Positions 44,667 to 59,305 of a stretch of DNA of 64,000 nucleotides are shown piece after piece. Made by a program: the position numbers and the translations under genes. The first letter of the stretch is position 1; every line of letters begins with the position of its first letter. Location of the stretch: NCBI GenBank assembly GCA_028023455.1, contig JAQFVV010000031.1, forward strand, positions 5,440,237 to 5,504,236, given 5' to 3'. Under the pieces are notes generated by a model. The model had not been told where the DNA came from, ran no database searches, and saw only the letters and a list, made by a program, of their open reading frames with translations. Source of the stretch: Epiperipatus broadwayi (taxonomy: Eukaryota; Onychophora; Udeonychophora; Euonychophora; Peripatidae).

Positions 44667-46560
44667 TTTTCTGAATGATAAATGTTGACAAATGTTTAAA
44701 AAACATCTAAGGATATATTAAATGTTTATTTTAATGTGAATGCTTGTATATGCATAAATTATATAGCATTGTTAAATTATTAATATGTCCATTTTTTTTA
44801 ATGTTATATGTTAAAATACAGAAAGGAGATAATATTGACCTCTAAATTATATCATCCCAATAAATAAAATGTATAGTACCAATGAATGGTTATCAAGATT
44901 ATTTATGCATGAAAACTTTTAAAAACATCTTGAAATGAATTTAGATCTTTGTTTTTTTTTAATATTGTGTTTTATGAGTTATTTTAGAATGCTGTTGGTA
45001 TATTTCACGATGCTGGATGAGTTATTCAGTGTGAAAGATATAGGATGGTGGTCAGGAGAGTAATAATATTCTTATGAAATTCTATGTGTTAGGGATATGT
45101 TGAAAATTGTTGTATGCAAATTATATTTCCATATTTTGAAGTTATTAACAATATACATATAACATAGGGCTGTATACCTCTTTCCATGGACAGTTTGCAT
45201 TCTCTTATCATCTATAAGTGCCATTTACAAAGCCATGACTTAAATTTTAGGTGCCCAGTGAATATGGACCTACTCTTATGATTTGCACTGCACCCATGAC
45301 GATGTTATCATACTTTTTGAAACATTCATCTTATTATTCCATACCCTATGCTTTAATCACTAACTATCACCACAATATCATTGTAGAAGATAGTTTTTTA
45401 GGTTGGAAAAGTAACGACTAAAATGTTTGAAGTAGATAATTTTGTGAGAGGTCAAGATGTAGTATATAGGAATTTATTTTACAAATGGTGTTGAGATGTT
45501 TAATAATTGCCATAGTATACAATGTAAGAGAAGGAAAATTAATGTTTATACAAATATTAGAGATCACTTAGCTCAATCAGATGACTATTTAAATGGAATG
45601 AAAGTGGGAATAGTGAAAATGATTTTGGGATGATATGGTGTATGAAAGAGCATAGAAAATGAAAGTAATACAAATGTCAAGCAATATAACATTGATAGTT
45701 TTCTTAAATTTTATTATAAATAATTTAAACCTAGTTAAGTTACAAAAAATTATAAAATTTTCTTTTTATTTTTTTTTGCATAATAATTAATTAATTTTAT
45801 AAAAGGAGATATTTATATATTATTTAAAATGTGCTAATATCCAAATATTACAATGATACTTTGACAAACTGCATAGAAAGTTTTTTTTAATAATTTTTCT
45901 TTTAATATTTTATTTGGACTTTATGAAATTACTTTAAATTATAAATTTGCATTGATGTATTTACATCATAAGAAATACATTGTATAGTAGAATAAGTAAA
46001 ATATTAAGTTTTTTTTTTTTTTAAAAATAGTTGGGAAATTTATTCTAACTATTCGCACCACAAATAATAAAATACAAATACAATTTTACTGAATGAAGCT
46101 TAAATTTTAAAATTACTGTTATAAATTTCATTTTTATTTTATTTTGAAATGGCCAGAGTGAAGCTATTCTTATTTTATTTCTTTTATTTATAGATTAGAT
46201 TTATTGTAAATATTTTTTATGTTAAATAATGTTAATTCTTATTTATTTTTGTAAATATTTTATTATATTATGTTATAAATCTATTTTTAATTTGTAAATA
46301 AATTTGGAAACTGTTAATAATTTAAAATATTATTTGTTTGGCATATGATCCTTAAGATTATTTAGATACTATTTCTATTATATTTGATTAAGTAACCAAA
46401 TATATTATCATTATTATCATTGATGATATGATCATTAATAATTTTTTTAAAATTGATATAACGTCAATGAGTTATACTTGAAATTACAACATTATTAAAA
46501 TACAATATAAGCAAACAGTTTACACTTTGTGGCTAATTGTTCTAAATCAAAATATATAAA
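44667..46560. other. AT-rich stretch without recognised genes
   Basis: No supported feature. A stretch at 45389-45660 has a more even composition and could be an old coding remnant, but no motif can be named. Confidence 0.45.
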
Positions 46561-46617
46561 ATGTACTAACACACACAAGCACACAAACCTAAAAACAAAT
46601 AAAGAAAAGTATTATTT

Positions 46618-46623
<6 letters not shown>

Positions 46624-46699
<76 letters not shown>
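46624..46699. repeat. (TA)n microsatellite
   Basis: About 76 bases of TA. A matching tract at 47540-47590 lies at the mirror position of the following palindrome. Confidence 0.95.
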
Positions 46700-46702
<3 letters not shown>

Positions 46703-47041
46703 ATCAAATGGCTAAGCACTTTCAAGGGTCAAAGCCCTCATATCCATAGCCATTTTGTAAAAATGTAAGAGATTGATAAGGAGTGATATAAAATTATGCA
46801 AATTAAATGATTATACATTCCAATTCTTGGATATTTTGTAGCAAGAGTCTTTTCTATTTATGGCATCGCTTCTAGAAATAAAGTAAGCCTCTTTTATATT
46901 CCTTTTGAGATTGTGTCGCTCTCTGCAAACCACTACTGGATTTCCAGGTTGGCAATCATGACCAGCTGAAGTGCAGTGCTGAGCAAAAACTGAACTATAA
47001 GCAGTGTCCATCAGTGTTTTATTGTAGGAGTAAGTGTGTTG
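46700..47041 (-). pseudogene. PLE GIY-YIG C-terminal fragment, minus arm
   Basis: The minus-strand frame at 46811-47011 reads VDTAYSSVFAQHCTSAGHDC-like sequence, then NLKRNIKEAYFISRSDAINR and a stop. This is the tail of the PLE endonuclease (avxxH, gH, EAxxI...IN pattern). It is the reverse complement of 47201-47543. Confidence 0.75.
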
Positions 47042-47104
47042 GAATAGCCTAACTCCAACAAGCTAATCAATAACACAAAATACAGCCTACCACCCTCGAA
47101 GAGA

Positions 47105-47539
47105 CCTCAGGTGGTCTATAATATTGCCTGTCCTGAAAAATATTGTACATCATCATATTATGGTGAGACCAGGGGGGTCTCTTTGTCCACTAGGCTATCA
47201 CAACACACTTACTCCTACAATAAAGCATTGGTGGACACTGCTTATAGTTCAGTTTTTGCACAACACCACACTTCAGCTGGTGACGATTGCCAACCTGGAA
47301 ATCCAGTAGTGGTTTGCAGAGAGTGACACGATCTCAAAGGAAGATAAAAGAGGCTTACTTTATCTCTAGAGATGGTGACACCATAAATAGAAAAGACTCT
47401 TGCTACAAAATATCCAAGAAATGGAATGTGTAATCATTTCATTTGCATAAATTTACATCGCTCCAAATCAATCTCTTATATTTTTACAAAATGGCTATGA
47501 ATATGAGGGCTTTGACCCTTGAAAGTGCTTAGCCAATTG

Positions 47540-47543
<4 letters not shown>
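47105..47543 (+). pseudogene. PLE GIY-YIG endonuclease fragment, plus arm
   Basis: Frame VYNIACPEKYCTSSYYGETR gives the GIY half as Y-N-I and the YIG half as Y-Y-G-E-T-R, followed by LSTRLSQHTYS. These are the nuclease metal and nicking positions of Penelope-type GIY-YIG domains. The same protein as in the minus arm follows, with several stops. The arms enclose about 160 bases. Confidence 0.78.
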
Positions 47544-47590
<47 letters not shown>

Positions 47591-47934
47591 TTTTCTTTAT
47601 TTGTTTTTAGCTTTGTGTGCTTGTGCATGTTAGCGCATTTTATATATTTTCATTTAAAATATAATATATATTTTTATTTTAAGAATGCCACATTAAACAA
47701 AAAAAAAATTGTGGAATGTTTACTTAAATCTTATATTATTTATTTATTTTTTGTATTACAAAATTTTAATTATTAAGTAGATTTAATATTGAGTGTCATT
47801 AAGTTATTTTGTGACTTATTGTTATATTTATTTTATAAGGTACTTGAATATCATGTGAAATCCCTCATCATATTAAACAAGGTGTTAAGTAATCAATTCA
47901 TTTTGTTACTAGTTTGTTAGAAATGAACCTGAAA

Positions 47935-47957
47935 TGATGATGATGATGATGATGATG

Positions 47958-48023
<66 letters not shown>

Positions 48024-48026
48024 TTG
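47935..48026. repeat. (GAT)n-(ATT)n microsatellite
   Basis: GAT repeats passing into a long run of ATT triplets. Confidence 0.95.
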
Positions 48027-48652
48027 GAGGATTAGAAATTTCTTATTGAATGATGATGAGTAAAGTTATTAGTTAGTATTTTATTAAAGGAATATTAATT
48101 AGTTTATTGTTACTTCTGTAATAAATTTTATAAAATTATATTTTAGGATTATTACATGCATATTTTAAAGATATGAGAGCATTACATGACAGTTGTTTTA
48201 TATGCATTTGGTGGTGTAATAATCTTATGTTATTGGGTATGTATCTTTTGGGATGTATTGTCAATGTTTAAGCTAGTGTACATTACTGAACATCTCATGT
48301 TAAGAGTTTTTTATAATGGTATTTGTTATTCCGAAAGAACCTTATTTGCTTATAACATTGAGTTAGTTATAAATTAGATTTATTAGTAAAATGAATGGAT
48401 TAAGTATTATAGTTGGAATCCTAATCATTTATTGTAAATATAAGTTGCCTTACATTTAATCTATTAAATTTCTTATATTTAATAATTGAAAAATATTATT
48501 ATTAGATATTGTATGCTAGCAATGTATCTTGAGCTAGTCTTTATGTTAATTGATTTGATAGGAATTATTTATGCAACTTAGCTGTAATACATTGTTATCT
48601 AAATTAGCCAGATTTTCTTTTGTTCAGTAGATTTTCCTTTAGGGAAAGTCCA

Positions 48653-48656
<4 letters not shown>

Positions 48657-48748
<92 letters not shown>
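48657..48748. repeat. (TA)n microsatellite
   Basis: About 92 bases of TA. The sequence to its right (48749-48920) is less AT-rich than its surroundings and could be an old LTR end, but no partner was found. Confidence 0.95.
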
Positions 48749-48751
<3 letters not shown>

Positions 48752-48959
48752 AACCTCTGCTTTCTTCACCTATTTCACTTTATGTACAAATAAATGCCCA
48801 GGCGCCATTCTATACAAGATAGAATAAATTTATAACTGAAATTGCTTTCCTACTTATTGATACGATTCTTATGTTGGTATTACACCATGGCTTAGCTCAG
48901 TTTGGGGTTATAGGGTATGGTGATTATAAAGGATAACAAATAGGGATGATAAAAACATT

Positions 48960-51900
48960 TATAAATAATAATTCTATAATGTTGATTCAACTTTATTATA
49001 AGCATCTATTAAATAATAAGGATCATTGTGAAATTGATAATTATTACACTAAATAAAGTATAGACAATGATGAGGATCGGGTACCTTTTTGCTCTTCATC
49101 ACCATCTATTTTAAGTAAGGCAAAACATATTTTTGACACTGCAATGTTAAGATCTGTTAACTCTGGACTGTTTAAATAAATGACCTATACTGGAAAATCT
49201 ATAAATTCTATAATTATATTATGTTGAACATATGTGTGTAGAAATGGACAATCAAACACATATAATAAAACAACTCATATGGGATATTATTTTAACAAAA
49301 CATTTATTATAAAAAAACTTTATTTTATAAAACATCAATGATGATTTTAATATTTCCCTTATAGTAACACAAACTTGGTTAATATTTGTTATATAAATTT
49401 ATATAATTTTATTATAATTTTCCTTTTCATTAAATAAAGTAAAATTTTCCTAAGTTATTATTACATTCATACTGGAGGATGAATTGTTAATAATGATAAT
49501 AAATGAGATATTGATAATATATGTAATATAATTTAATAATTATTTATAATTAATAATTTTAGTGATGGTCTTCAATATTTCTTTGTTTACCATATTTTCA
49601 AGTGTGTGCACATCTACAAAATTACAAATACAATGCATTTATAAATTATAGTTTCTACTAGTTTATTTATGGAATGGATGGTGCAATAAGTTAATCTTAA
49701 ACTACTGATCTTATTTAAAACAGTATTATAAAAATCTTTAAAATATTTATCTGATATAACCAGTATATATTGTTTGATGATAACTACATCCAAATGAAGA
49801 AATAGAGGGGAATAATAATAAATAAACATTCACATACACTCACATGAGAGTTAATCAAAATCTTCAAATTCAAACTTGACTCATTAATATAATATCTACT
49901 AACTTTTAAGACACAAAGTTATGGAATTTAGCTGACCTATCATCAATAAATGGGGAATTTGCCACTTCATTTGAAAGGAAAAGAAACTGCAACTATCTCA
50001 TCATATGCTCTCAAATAAATAAGTACACTAACTACCTGCAATTTAATAAGCAAATAATCATGGAGAGTATAACTCAATCCACATAATAAAATCATACCTT
50101 GATCACTTCTACCTCCAAATGCACTCAATGTATTTCCTATATAACAAATCTATAAACAGGCACACTTTTAATTCTCTATCTTCTTTTAACAAATGACACC
50201 AAACGAAACCGACATAACAATAAACTACAACATTGGAAAAATAATTTACAACAGTGCACACCCACCCGAATATACGATTATATATATGATTTCTAAATCA
50301 TATAAGACAACAAACTGTCATATTAAAAGAATAAAAAGTTTCACCAAGCATAACAAAAAAAATATATATCTATTATAAGCAATAGGAAGAAATATCTATC
50401 AACATTTAATCATTAAATGTTGAGTTTTTTTAGACTTGAAAATTTGAACGAAAGCATACACACTGCTGCCAATAATAACAATGAATTAACAACATTAAAA
50501 AAATACATAAAAAAATATAAACGTTGCTCCTACTGGCTGAAATAAAATTTGACAAGAGCTGCAATAGTTTCCAATGTTTTAGAATCTCCTAATAAATATT
50601 ATAAACAACATTGGTATGCAATTGAAATATTTTATTAGTGACAAGAAACAAAATCTCTGACTCTGTAAGAAACTCCAAGTAAAAGTTTATGACTTTATTC
50701 ATTTTAGGTTTTTTTAGTATTTAATATAATTTTCATTAACCATTAAATCCATTATCAACAATTTATCCATACTTGTATACGTAATTAAGTTATGTATTGA
50801 ATCATTCATTTTCTCATATGTGCGAATAGTAAGGTTCTTTAGTATATAACTATCCTCCTAATATAAAAGTAACAATAGACAAATCTCTTCATTTTAATTT
50901 TATTTTGCACAATATAAACAGAAAATTTATTAATGGAGATTCCATAAAGCATTCCACTAAAGCGTTGAGCACAATTTTTCTAGTTAATTCCATTTTTTAA
51001 TAATTCATATAATTCCAACATCATTTATTCATGGTAAATACGTTAAAATAAATTATAATTAACAATTTTATACAATATCCATTCATTCTTGAATAAAATA
51101 AATTTAGACTATTAGTTGATAAAAGCCAGAGCTGGTACCTTAAGAATTTAGCTCTCCATGTATAGTTTTCCTTCGAATAGTATGAGATAATTATCCATAG
51201 GAATAGTAGCAAATCTTCATGATGTTTATTTCACTTATCTTACTATTTTTTACAGAATTATTTTACTTTCCATAACCATTTTTTTACTTTCCTTCTTGAA
51301 AAACCCTTGTCAAGCTCCTTCATGCCCTTTTTTTTATTATAATCTATTTGGCAATATGCCAGAATTTTCTTAATTATAAAATATTAATAATAGAATATTG
51401 GAAGGAAAAAAAATATTAAATATTAACTTACAAATGCTACTTAATAATAAACAGATAACCTTTACAATTTTAAATGTAAAATTTTAAGTAAGACATAATT
51501 AGTAAATAATAAATTTAATAAAAAATTATTATAATTAATGGTATATATGTGTATCTATCTTCTATGACATATGAATTCTGCTTCTACAATTTGGACATTA
51601 TAAGTAATAATATAAAATATGAATAAACTGTGAGATGATGTAAAATGAACATATGCCCACATATACAAGTTAAATCTTGGGTGGGAGTAGACAATGAATT
51701 AGAAAACCAATGAACAAACACCTGCTATGGCTCTTCTATTAATTTAGCTCGCATACTAACAATCCCTGATGTTATCCATCTTCCTCTTCCACTATCAGAC
51801 ACATATAACCTAAAATTTTAACAACTGGTACATCCAACTAAAGTCTTAATATTTTTTTAAAACCAAATTTTAAATACTAAATTATATCACAATTCATTTT

Positions 51901-52080
51901 TTTCTAATAGTTATTTCTAACCATTATTGTCATGAATGTGAACTTCCCACATTTCTTCCTGGTGCCAACCTGGAAGATCACAATATACATATATAATAAA
52001 TTAAGTTTGATATCTGTATTCGTTCCTCAATATATATAATATACAAATCAATATATATATATATACAGTAAAATGTACAT
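48960..52080. other. AT-rich stretch without recognised genes
   Basis: I see no conserved coding motif, RNA gene or repeat partner. Small frames here have no protein-like composition. Confidence 0.45.
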
Positions 52081-52179
52081 AAATTATATTTTTAGAAGTA
52101 CTTTTGACTAAACATTTTGTAGTCTTTATCAACTATATAACATTGAATAATCAAACCAAAACAACCTTCAACAATACCC

Positions 52180-53335
52180 ATAGTTCAATTCAGATTTCCT
52201 ATAATTCTGTTATCTTAACATTTCATGACTGGCGATTCATTAACATTTGACGATTTCTTGAAATCAACATAGCCTCTTTTATTTTACGTTTATTATGACA
52301 ACGTTCAATTTGAATAATTTTCATATTTTTATAATCAAATTTAAATCCATATTGACAAGATTTATTATGATCAAATATAACAGATAATGAAGGTTTATTT
52401 ACATCTGTTCCAGATTATTTCTCTTTTTGAATTCTATTATATAAAAGCATATGCTCTTTTATTCTTTTCTCAAATGTACACTTAGATTCACCAATGTATT
52501 GTTTGCCACATCCACATATCAATGTATATATAATAGAATTTTGATTAATCTTTGAATTTTGAAATTTATAGTTATTAAATAATCTATTTATATTATTTGT
52601 TGAGAAAAACACAATATGACACAAACCATTATAAATTCTCCTAATAAACTTGACCTGCTCATCCGATATAAATGGCATTGAAATACATTTCATTTTGATA
52701 TTATTTTTATTTTTCATTTTATTATATTGTTGATTCCTTTTAAATTTTTTTATAATATTAGTAATAGCATTTTTATAATAACCACTTTGAAATAAGTCAT
52801 TAACAAATAAATGTACATTTTTTATTTTATCAGTAGAACATTTGCACAATTTTTCATTTCGAAATAAGAATGATTTCAATCCAGACAACTTATGACATAT
52901 AGGTACATGTGATTCATATGGAATAAAACCTCTGGTTTCAATTGGTTTAATTAACATAAGATAATCCAAAATGTAATCATTATGTGTAACTTGAATATCC
53001 AAGAATTTTAAGGAATTGTATTTCTATCCAGTTATAATCCACTTTATATCCTTAATCTGATTTAATTCATTAAATAAATTGATTACGAAATCCTGTTTTC
53101 CACAAATAAAAACATCATCCACATATCTATGATAAACTTTAACTTTTTAATATTTCAATTGCTTTAAAATTTTAATTTCATAAGTTGATATAACAAAATA
53201 TGAATTTGATCAACAGCAGGAAGACCCATTGGCCAGCCATAACTCATTTTATAATACTCATTATTAAAATTCACATAAATATTTTTATCAATAAACTGGA
53301 ATACTTTTATAATAAAATTTATAATATCAGACTTT
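52180..53335 (-). pseudogene. Penelope-like element: RT end plus GIY-YIG endonuclease
   Basis: Minus strand. The upstream part (53003-53300) reads, across frames, MSYGWPMGLPA (motif B region) and a YVDDVF-like segment (motif C Asp pair, near 53125). Then the main frame 52415-53002 gives FLDIQVTHNDYILDY, a linker with SGLKSFLFRNEKL, and IYTLICGCGKQYIGESKCTF with EKRIKEH, a well-preserved GIY-YIG nuclease (Y-T-L and Y-I-G-E). The order RT then GIY-YIG defines canonical Penelope-like elements. Frameshifts near 53005 and 53150 and a stop after KEK make it dead. Its left end is a fold-back at 53303-53440. Confidence 0.82.
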
Positions 53336-53440
53336 ACATTTTTTGAAACAAGAGCATTATGAATAATATTAATTGACTGAATAGAGTCAATTAATATTAT
53401 TCATAATGCTCTTGTTTCAAATGTAAAGTCTGATATTTTA
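53303..53440. repeat. Fold-back junction at the PLE end
   Basis: Arms about 53323-53378 and 53385-53438 are near-perfect reverse complements around a 6-base loop (53379-53384); the left arm has four extra T's. The right arm repeats PLE coding sequence in opposite orientation, so the element ends in a small snap-back inversion. Confidence 0.85.
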
Positions 53441-56400
53441 TTTAGCACATCATTGTATAGATGTAATTAATGGTCAATTTGAATTAAAAAAATAAATTTT
53501 ATATAATAATTAATTAAAAGTTATTTAATTTGCAGAATTTATAATATAGTTTTTTTAGTAATAAATTTAATTTAATTTTCACTAAATAGATATAATGTAT
53601 AAGTTATAAATTGGAAATATAAATTATGCTATTTATTTTAAAATTAAAAAGTAAATAGTACTTAAGATTTTGTAAGATATTTTAAAGTAATAATTATAAT
53701 TATTAAACATTAATATTTTTATGATAATTAATAATAAAATTTAAATTTGCTATTTTTTACTATTTTAAAATAATTTAACTAATGATAAAATAAATTAGAA
53801 GTGAGGTATGTGTTAATAGGTGTGCACACACATATTTATTTAAAAATAAATGAAATTCATTTCCTGGTATAATATTTACATTGTTAATTATGAATAGTAC
53901 ATGTAACTTTTTTAATCATAAATTTCATAAAAAGTTCATAAAATCAATAATTTGAATAATAATGTAAATTATAAAATTCAAGTGTTAAAATTTAAGTCTA
54001 AATAAAAAGTCCAGTATTATTTAAAAATAGTTTAAGTTTTGCATCATTAAAATTAAGAAAATATGAATTTTATAATATTAGTTGTAATTCATTTTAAACA
54101 TGTAGACAGAATAATTAATATTCATTTTTCCAGATGGCTGAAAGTAATTAACCAATCAACTATTGTGAATTTTTTTTCTATAAATAGACAATAAACACCT
54201 TCTAAGAAAAAAATCAAGAACACAAACAAGGAAGAAACTGCATTTTCTTGTCTTAAGAATTTTAATTATAAATATATAAAATATTATTGTTTTAACATGT
54301 AGAGTAATAATAATAATTTTAAATAAAGCAATGTGTTTTAAGAAGCTTATTAATTAATTTCATCATGGAACAAAAAACAAAACTATCATAAATGCTATTG
54401 CACATGGACTAATTACAAACCTGTGATAATAAAATGCATAAAAACCTCATTGAAGTTGATTAAAATGTACTTCAATAAGAAAAAAACTGCACATTATCAA
54501 ACTTTTTTGCCTGCATAAAATGCAAAGGAGATGTAGGAAACTTATTTTTTTAATACTTTTTATATGCATAATGATCAAAAGCATTTTCTACCTAATCTTA
54601 CCTTTAGAAATGTTTGAGGTAATTACTTCAGTGCATTAAGATTATTGACATTTCAAGACATGAATTTGTTAATGACTTTATTAAGATGATAATGGCCTAA
54701 GAGAAGAAAGGTATAATGCAGATTATTTTTATTAAAAGTTAATAACTACTAAATTTAATATCATCTAGGTATTGACAATTATTAATGCATTAAATATGAA
54801 TTATTTGGAGTAGTAATCATAAATCTTTATAATTCTACAAATATATTTTGGTGTATGCCGAAAGAAATGATTTTTAAAAATATAATAAATGTCTTTAATA
54901 AATAGTAAAATGTATATTTCCAAAAACATGAAGGAATTTTATGAGTAATATAAGGAAGGATGAATTTTTGATACAATAACTTTCTATTGTTATTAATAAA
55001 TACCTTTTTTATTTGGATGTTTATTCATATTTTCCAATTTTGATACAAATAATAGTGAAAATGTGAATGGGAGAGAAAGAAAGAAAGCTTTTTTTTTTTT
55101 TGTTTCAAGCAATGGTATCTTATAATCATCATAATAACCGAGACTCCCTAAAAGTTTTGTGATTATTATTTTAGTTCAATGAGTTGAAAAAAACTTTTTG
55201 CTTATATTATTTTTATTGTATTGACTATAATATTGAGATACTGTTAATTACTTAGGATTACTTATTTCACGTGTTATTTTTTTTGGATTTAAGTATTTTA
55301 AAATACGTTATAAAAAATCCAAAAAAAATTTGTTCCCATTATTATTGTATAAGGTGAATGAAATGATGTCCACAAAAGAGTCATCTGTGATAATCATAAA
55401 ATATTATAATTAAGGATGCATATTTTTTAATAAAATAAAATATATTGGTATTGAATTTTAAACATTGATTCAGGTAAAAATCAATGTATGTGATATTTAT
55501 AACATGTGTATTTATATGAAAGGATATAACATATTGAATGTATTTATTGTAATATTAATATGATTGTATAAATGTATCTGTGAGTGATCCCTTTATAAGT
55601 TACAGATATCTGATGTATTATGTTTACGATAAATTATATCATAAAGCTTTGTTTTTTAGTATTCGTGCCATGTTCAAAAGTATTAAAATGTTAAGGATAA
55701 ATTTAGATATCATTAGAAAAATAATGAACAATATTTTATGTGATGTCAAGTATTTTATGTTGGGTATCAGATTTGAAGTAGTAGTATGAGAAAGTTGATT
55801 CATTGGAAATCGTGTAGTGTGGGAATGCACTTATTAAGGTTAAATATGGTACAGTATTGAGTATGTCAGAGTATTTATAATATAATGGATAGTGACATTT
55901 TTCATAAATCTGTAAGAACTTAAAATAGGAGCCAAGATAAAAAATTAAAGTAGATACAAGATAATATATGGCCATAAGTTACATGTAGACCATGAAATCA
56001 CTTATTATAATTTTATAAAATATCTATCCCACACTTGTTATCACAAAAAATCACACTGGTATATAAATTGTATAAAAAAATTGAAAGTTTAAATAATGGT
56101 AATAGCTAAACTTTCAAATGATTATAAGGTGAATCCATTTATTTCAAGAATGATGAAACATGAAACAAATAGAATGATAAAAGAATGTAAGAAGAAATAT
56201 TTTATAAATGTTTTTATTAGATATTAGAGACCAAAATACAGAATGAAAGGATGAAATAGAAAGGATATGATATTGAAAAAAAATCTACTAATTATTCATA
56301 TTAATATCAGCAATATATTAGTGTGCCATATCTTAATGAACATTTTAAATTATTATAAATTTATTTTATAACAAAATAATAAAAAAAGAAGAAATAAAAT

Positions 56401-56610
56401 AAGATATAAAATTGTAATTAGATAAGAGTAATACAGGAAGTTTAAAGGTGAATGAATGATAATATAAAAAATATGTTGGGGAAGTATTTATAATGTGCTA
56501 AAAATACAAATTGTATATTTTTATTGGTATATTTTTAATACAAGAACATTAAAGAGTATTTTAATATTAATGGGGTAAAATATCAAATATACTATATCAT
56601 GTTTATATAT
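53441..56610. other. AT-rich stretch without recognised genes
   Basis: Mainly unique AT-rich DNA. At 54150-54240 a TATAAATA box lies near an AATAAA (54191) and an A-rich segment, which might be an LTR or promoter, but no second copy or coding unit supports it. Confidence 0.4.
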
Positions 56611-56768
56611 AGGGTATATGAGCACAGACTTTCACACGACCCACCACTCTCCACTCTATCTAGTAACACTGATACACCTAAACACATATATGTTGAAAAG
56701 ATAAATAATCACCAATATAGAAATTTCATGCTAAACCAGCAATCATCAGTTGGTCCAGATTATCCTGT
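56611..56768 (-). repeat. HHR-A copy, truncated, with ribozyme
   Basis: Carries GCACAGACTTTCACACGACC, AAGATAAATAATCACC and the hammerhead, then stops just beyond stem I (GGTCCAGATTATC). The rest of the unit is missing. Confidence 0.8.
56711..56757 (-). ncRNA. Hammerhead ribozyme, type I (HHR-A, 56.7 kb copy)
   Basis: Minus strand. CUGAUGA 56743-56749, stem II UGCU/AGCA, GAAA 56724-56727, a minimal stem III (AU/AU closing UUCU), A56716 as cleavage nucleotide, and a perfect inner stem I ACCAA/UUGGU. The core is complete. Confidence 0.65.
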
Positions 56769-58298
<1,530 letters not shown>

Positions 58299-59133
58299 CG
58301 ATTTTTTCTTACATTTAAATAATATGCATCCTCATATTAAATTTACAATGAAGACAAGGTCTGAGGGAAAACTCCCATTTCTTGATGTTCTAGTCACCAG
58401 AACACCAAATATTCGATTTACAGAAAGAATACACCCACAGACAGATATTTACATTTACATTCTCATCATCACCCAACTCAAGTAGTTTCCATAGCCAAAA
58501 CTCTTTTAAATAGAGCAATTAAACTTTTAGATAAGTCACATCTGAAAGAAGAAATAAATCATATTAATAGTGTTTTATTAGCAAATAGTTATAATTATAA
58601 ATGTATTAAAAAAGCCTTATTTCAAGCCCAAAAATGAACAAAAGAGGAAACAAAAAGTTGATAAATCAGCTATTAGGATTTGTGTTCTATGTAAATGGAA
58701 CTTCAGACACTATTGGATGTATATTAAAAAGCTATAATATAAATACAGCGTTTACTACTCCTCAAAAGATCAGCAATATAATAACCAAGCCTAAGGATTC
58801 AATCCCTCTTGAATCTCATGGTGTTTGTCAAATCTCATGTGAAAATTGTAAAGCTTCTTATATGGGTATGAGTAATCATCGCATCAGTGTTAGGAGAGAT
58901 GAGCATGCTAATGCAGTTAAACAACACTCATCATCATCAGCACTCTCACTCCACACTATAGATTCAGGTCATAAAATTGATTTTTCTAGTACCAGGTTCA
59001 TATCTAGATGGGATAATCTCTACGAGTGCAAAATTGAAGAAGCCATTGAGATACTTAAAAGGCCAGATTGTATCAATAAGCGAGATGACACATGCAGATT
59101 TCCTACTATTTGAAATTTAAAAAAAAAAAAAAA
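58299..59133 (+). pseudogene. Penelope-like element, 5'-truncated copy 1
   Basis: Begins inside the RT C-terminal region (the same words as 60809-60900 in copy 2). The open frame 58634-59113 holds GVCQISCENCKASYMGMSNH, the GIY-YIG core (Y changed to C in the first half, Y-M-G in the second), then RISVRRDEH and EAIEILKRPDCINKRDD. The 5' part has frameshifts. Its 3' untranslated region (59115-59305) is repeated after copy 2. Confidence 0.8.
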
Positions 59134-59305
59134 AACATTCTTAATTTAACATTTTTGCTATTGGTGAAACTTTAACATTTTTTTTTTCAAATCAGTGATT
59201 ATAGCGCCTCTACAATCATCTTTCTACCTTTTATCACCCAGTAGATGATTTGTGCAATCAAGTCTAAATGTTGGTAAATCAATATTTAAATTTTTTAACA
59301 TGGAT
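59115..59305 (+). repeat. PLE terminal direct repeat, left
   Basis: Matches 61640-61810: CAAATCAGTGATT, CATCTTTCTACCTTTTATCA, CCCAGTAGATGAT, AGTAAATCAATATTTA-like. The pair brackets PLE copy 2 like the pseudo-LTRs of Penelope elements. No hammerhead core could be found inside it. Confidence 0.7.

Noticed and set aside
46529-46768. ORF with long Tyr-Ile repeats (similar ones at 37888-38094, 47519-47776 and 61800-62003)
   Set aside because: Translation of TA microsatellites.
54150-54240. TATA box and AATAAA as a promoter or LTR
   Set aside because: Both motifs are expected by chance in such AT-rich DNA, and no repeat partner or gene was found.
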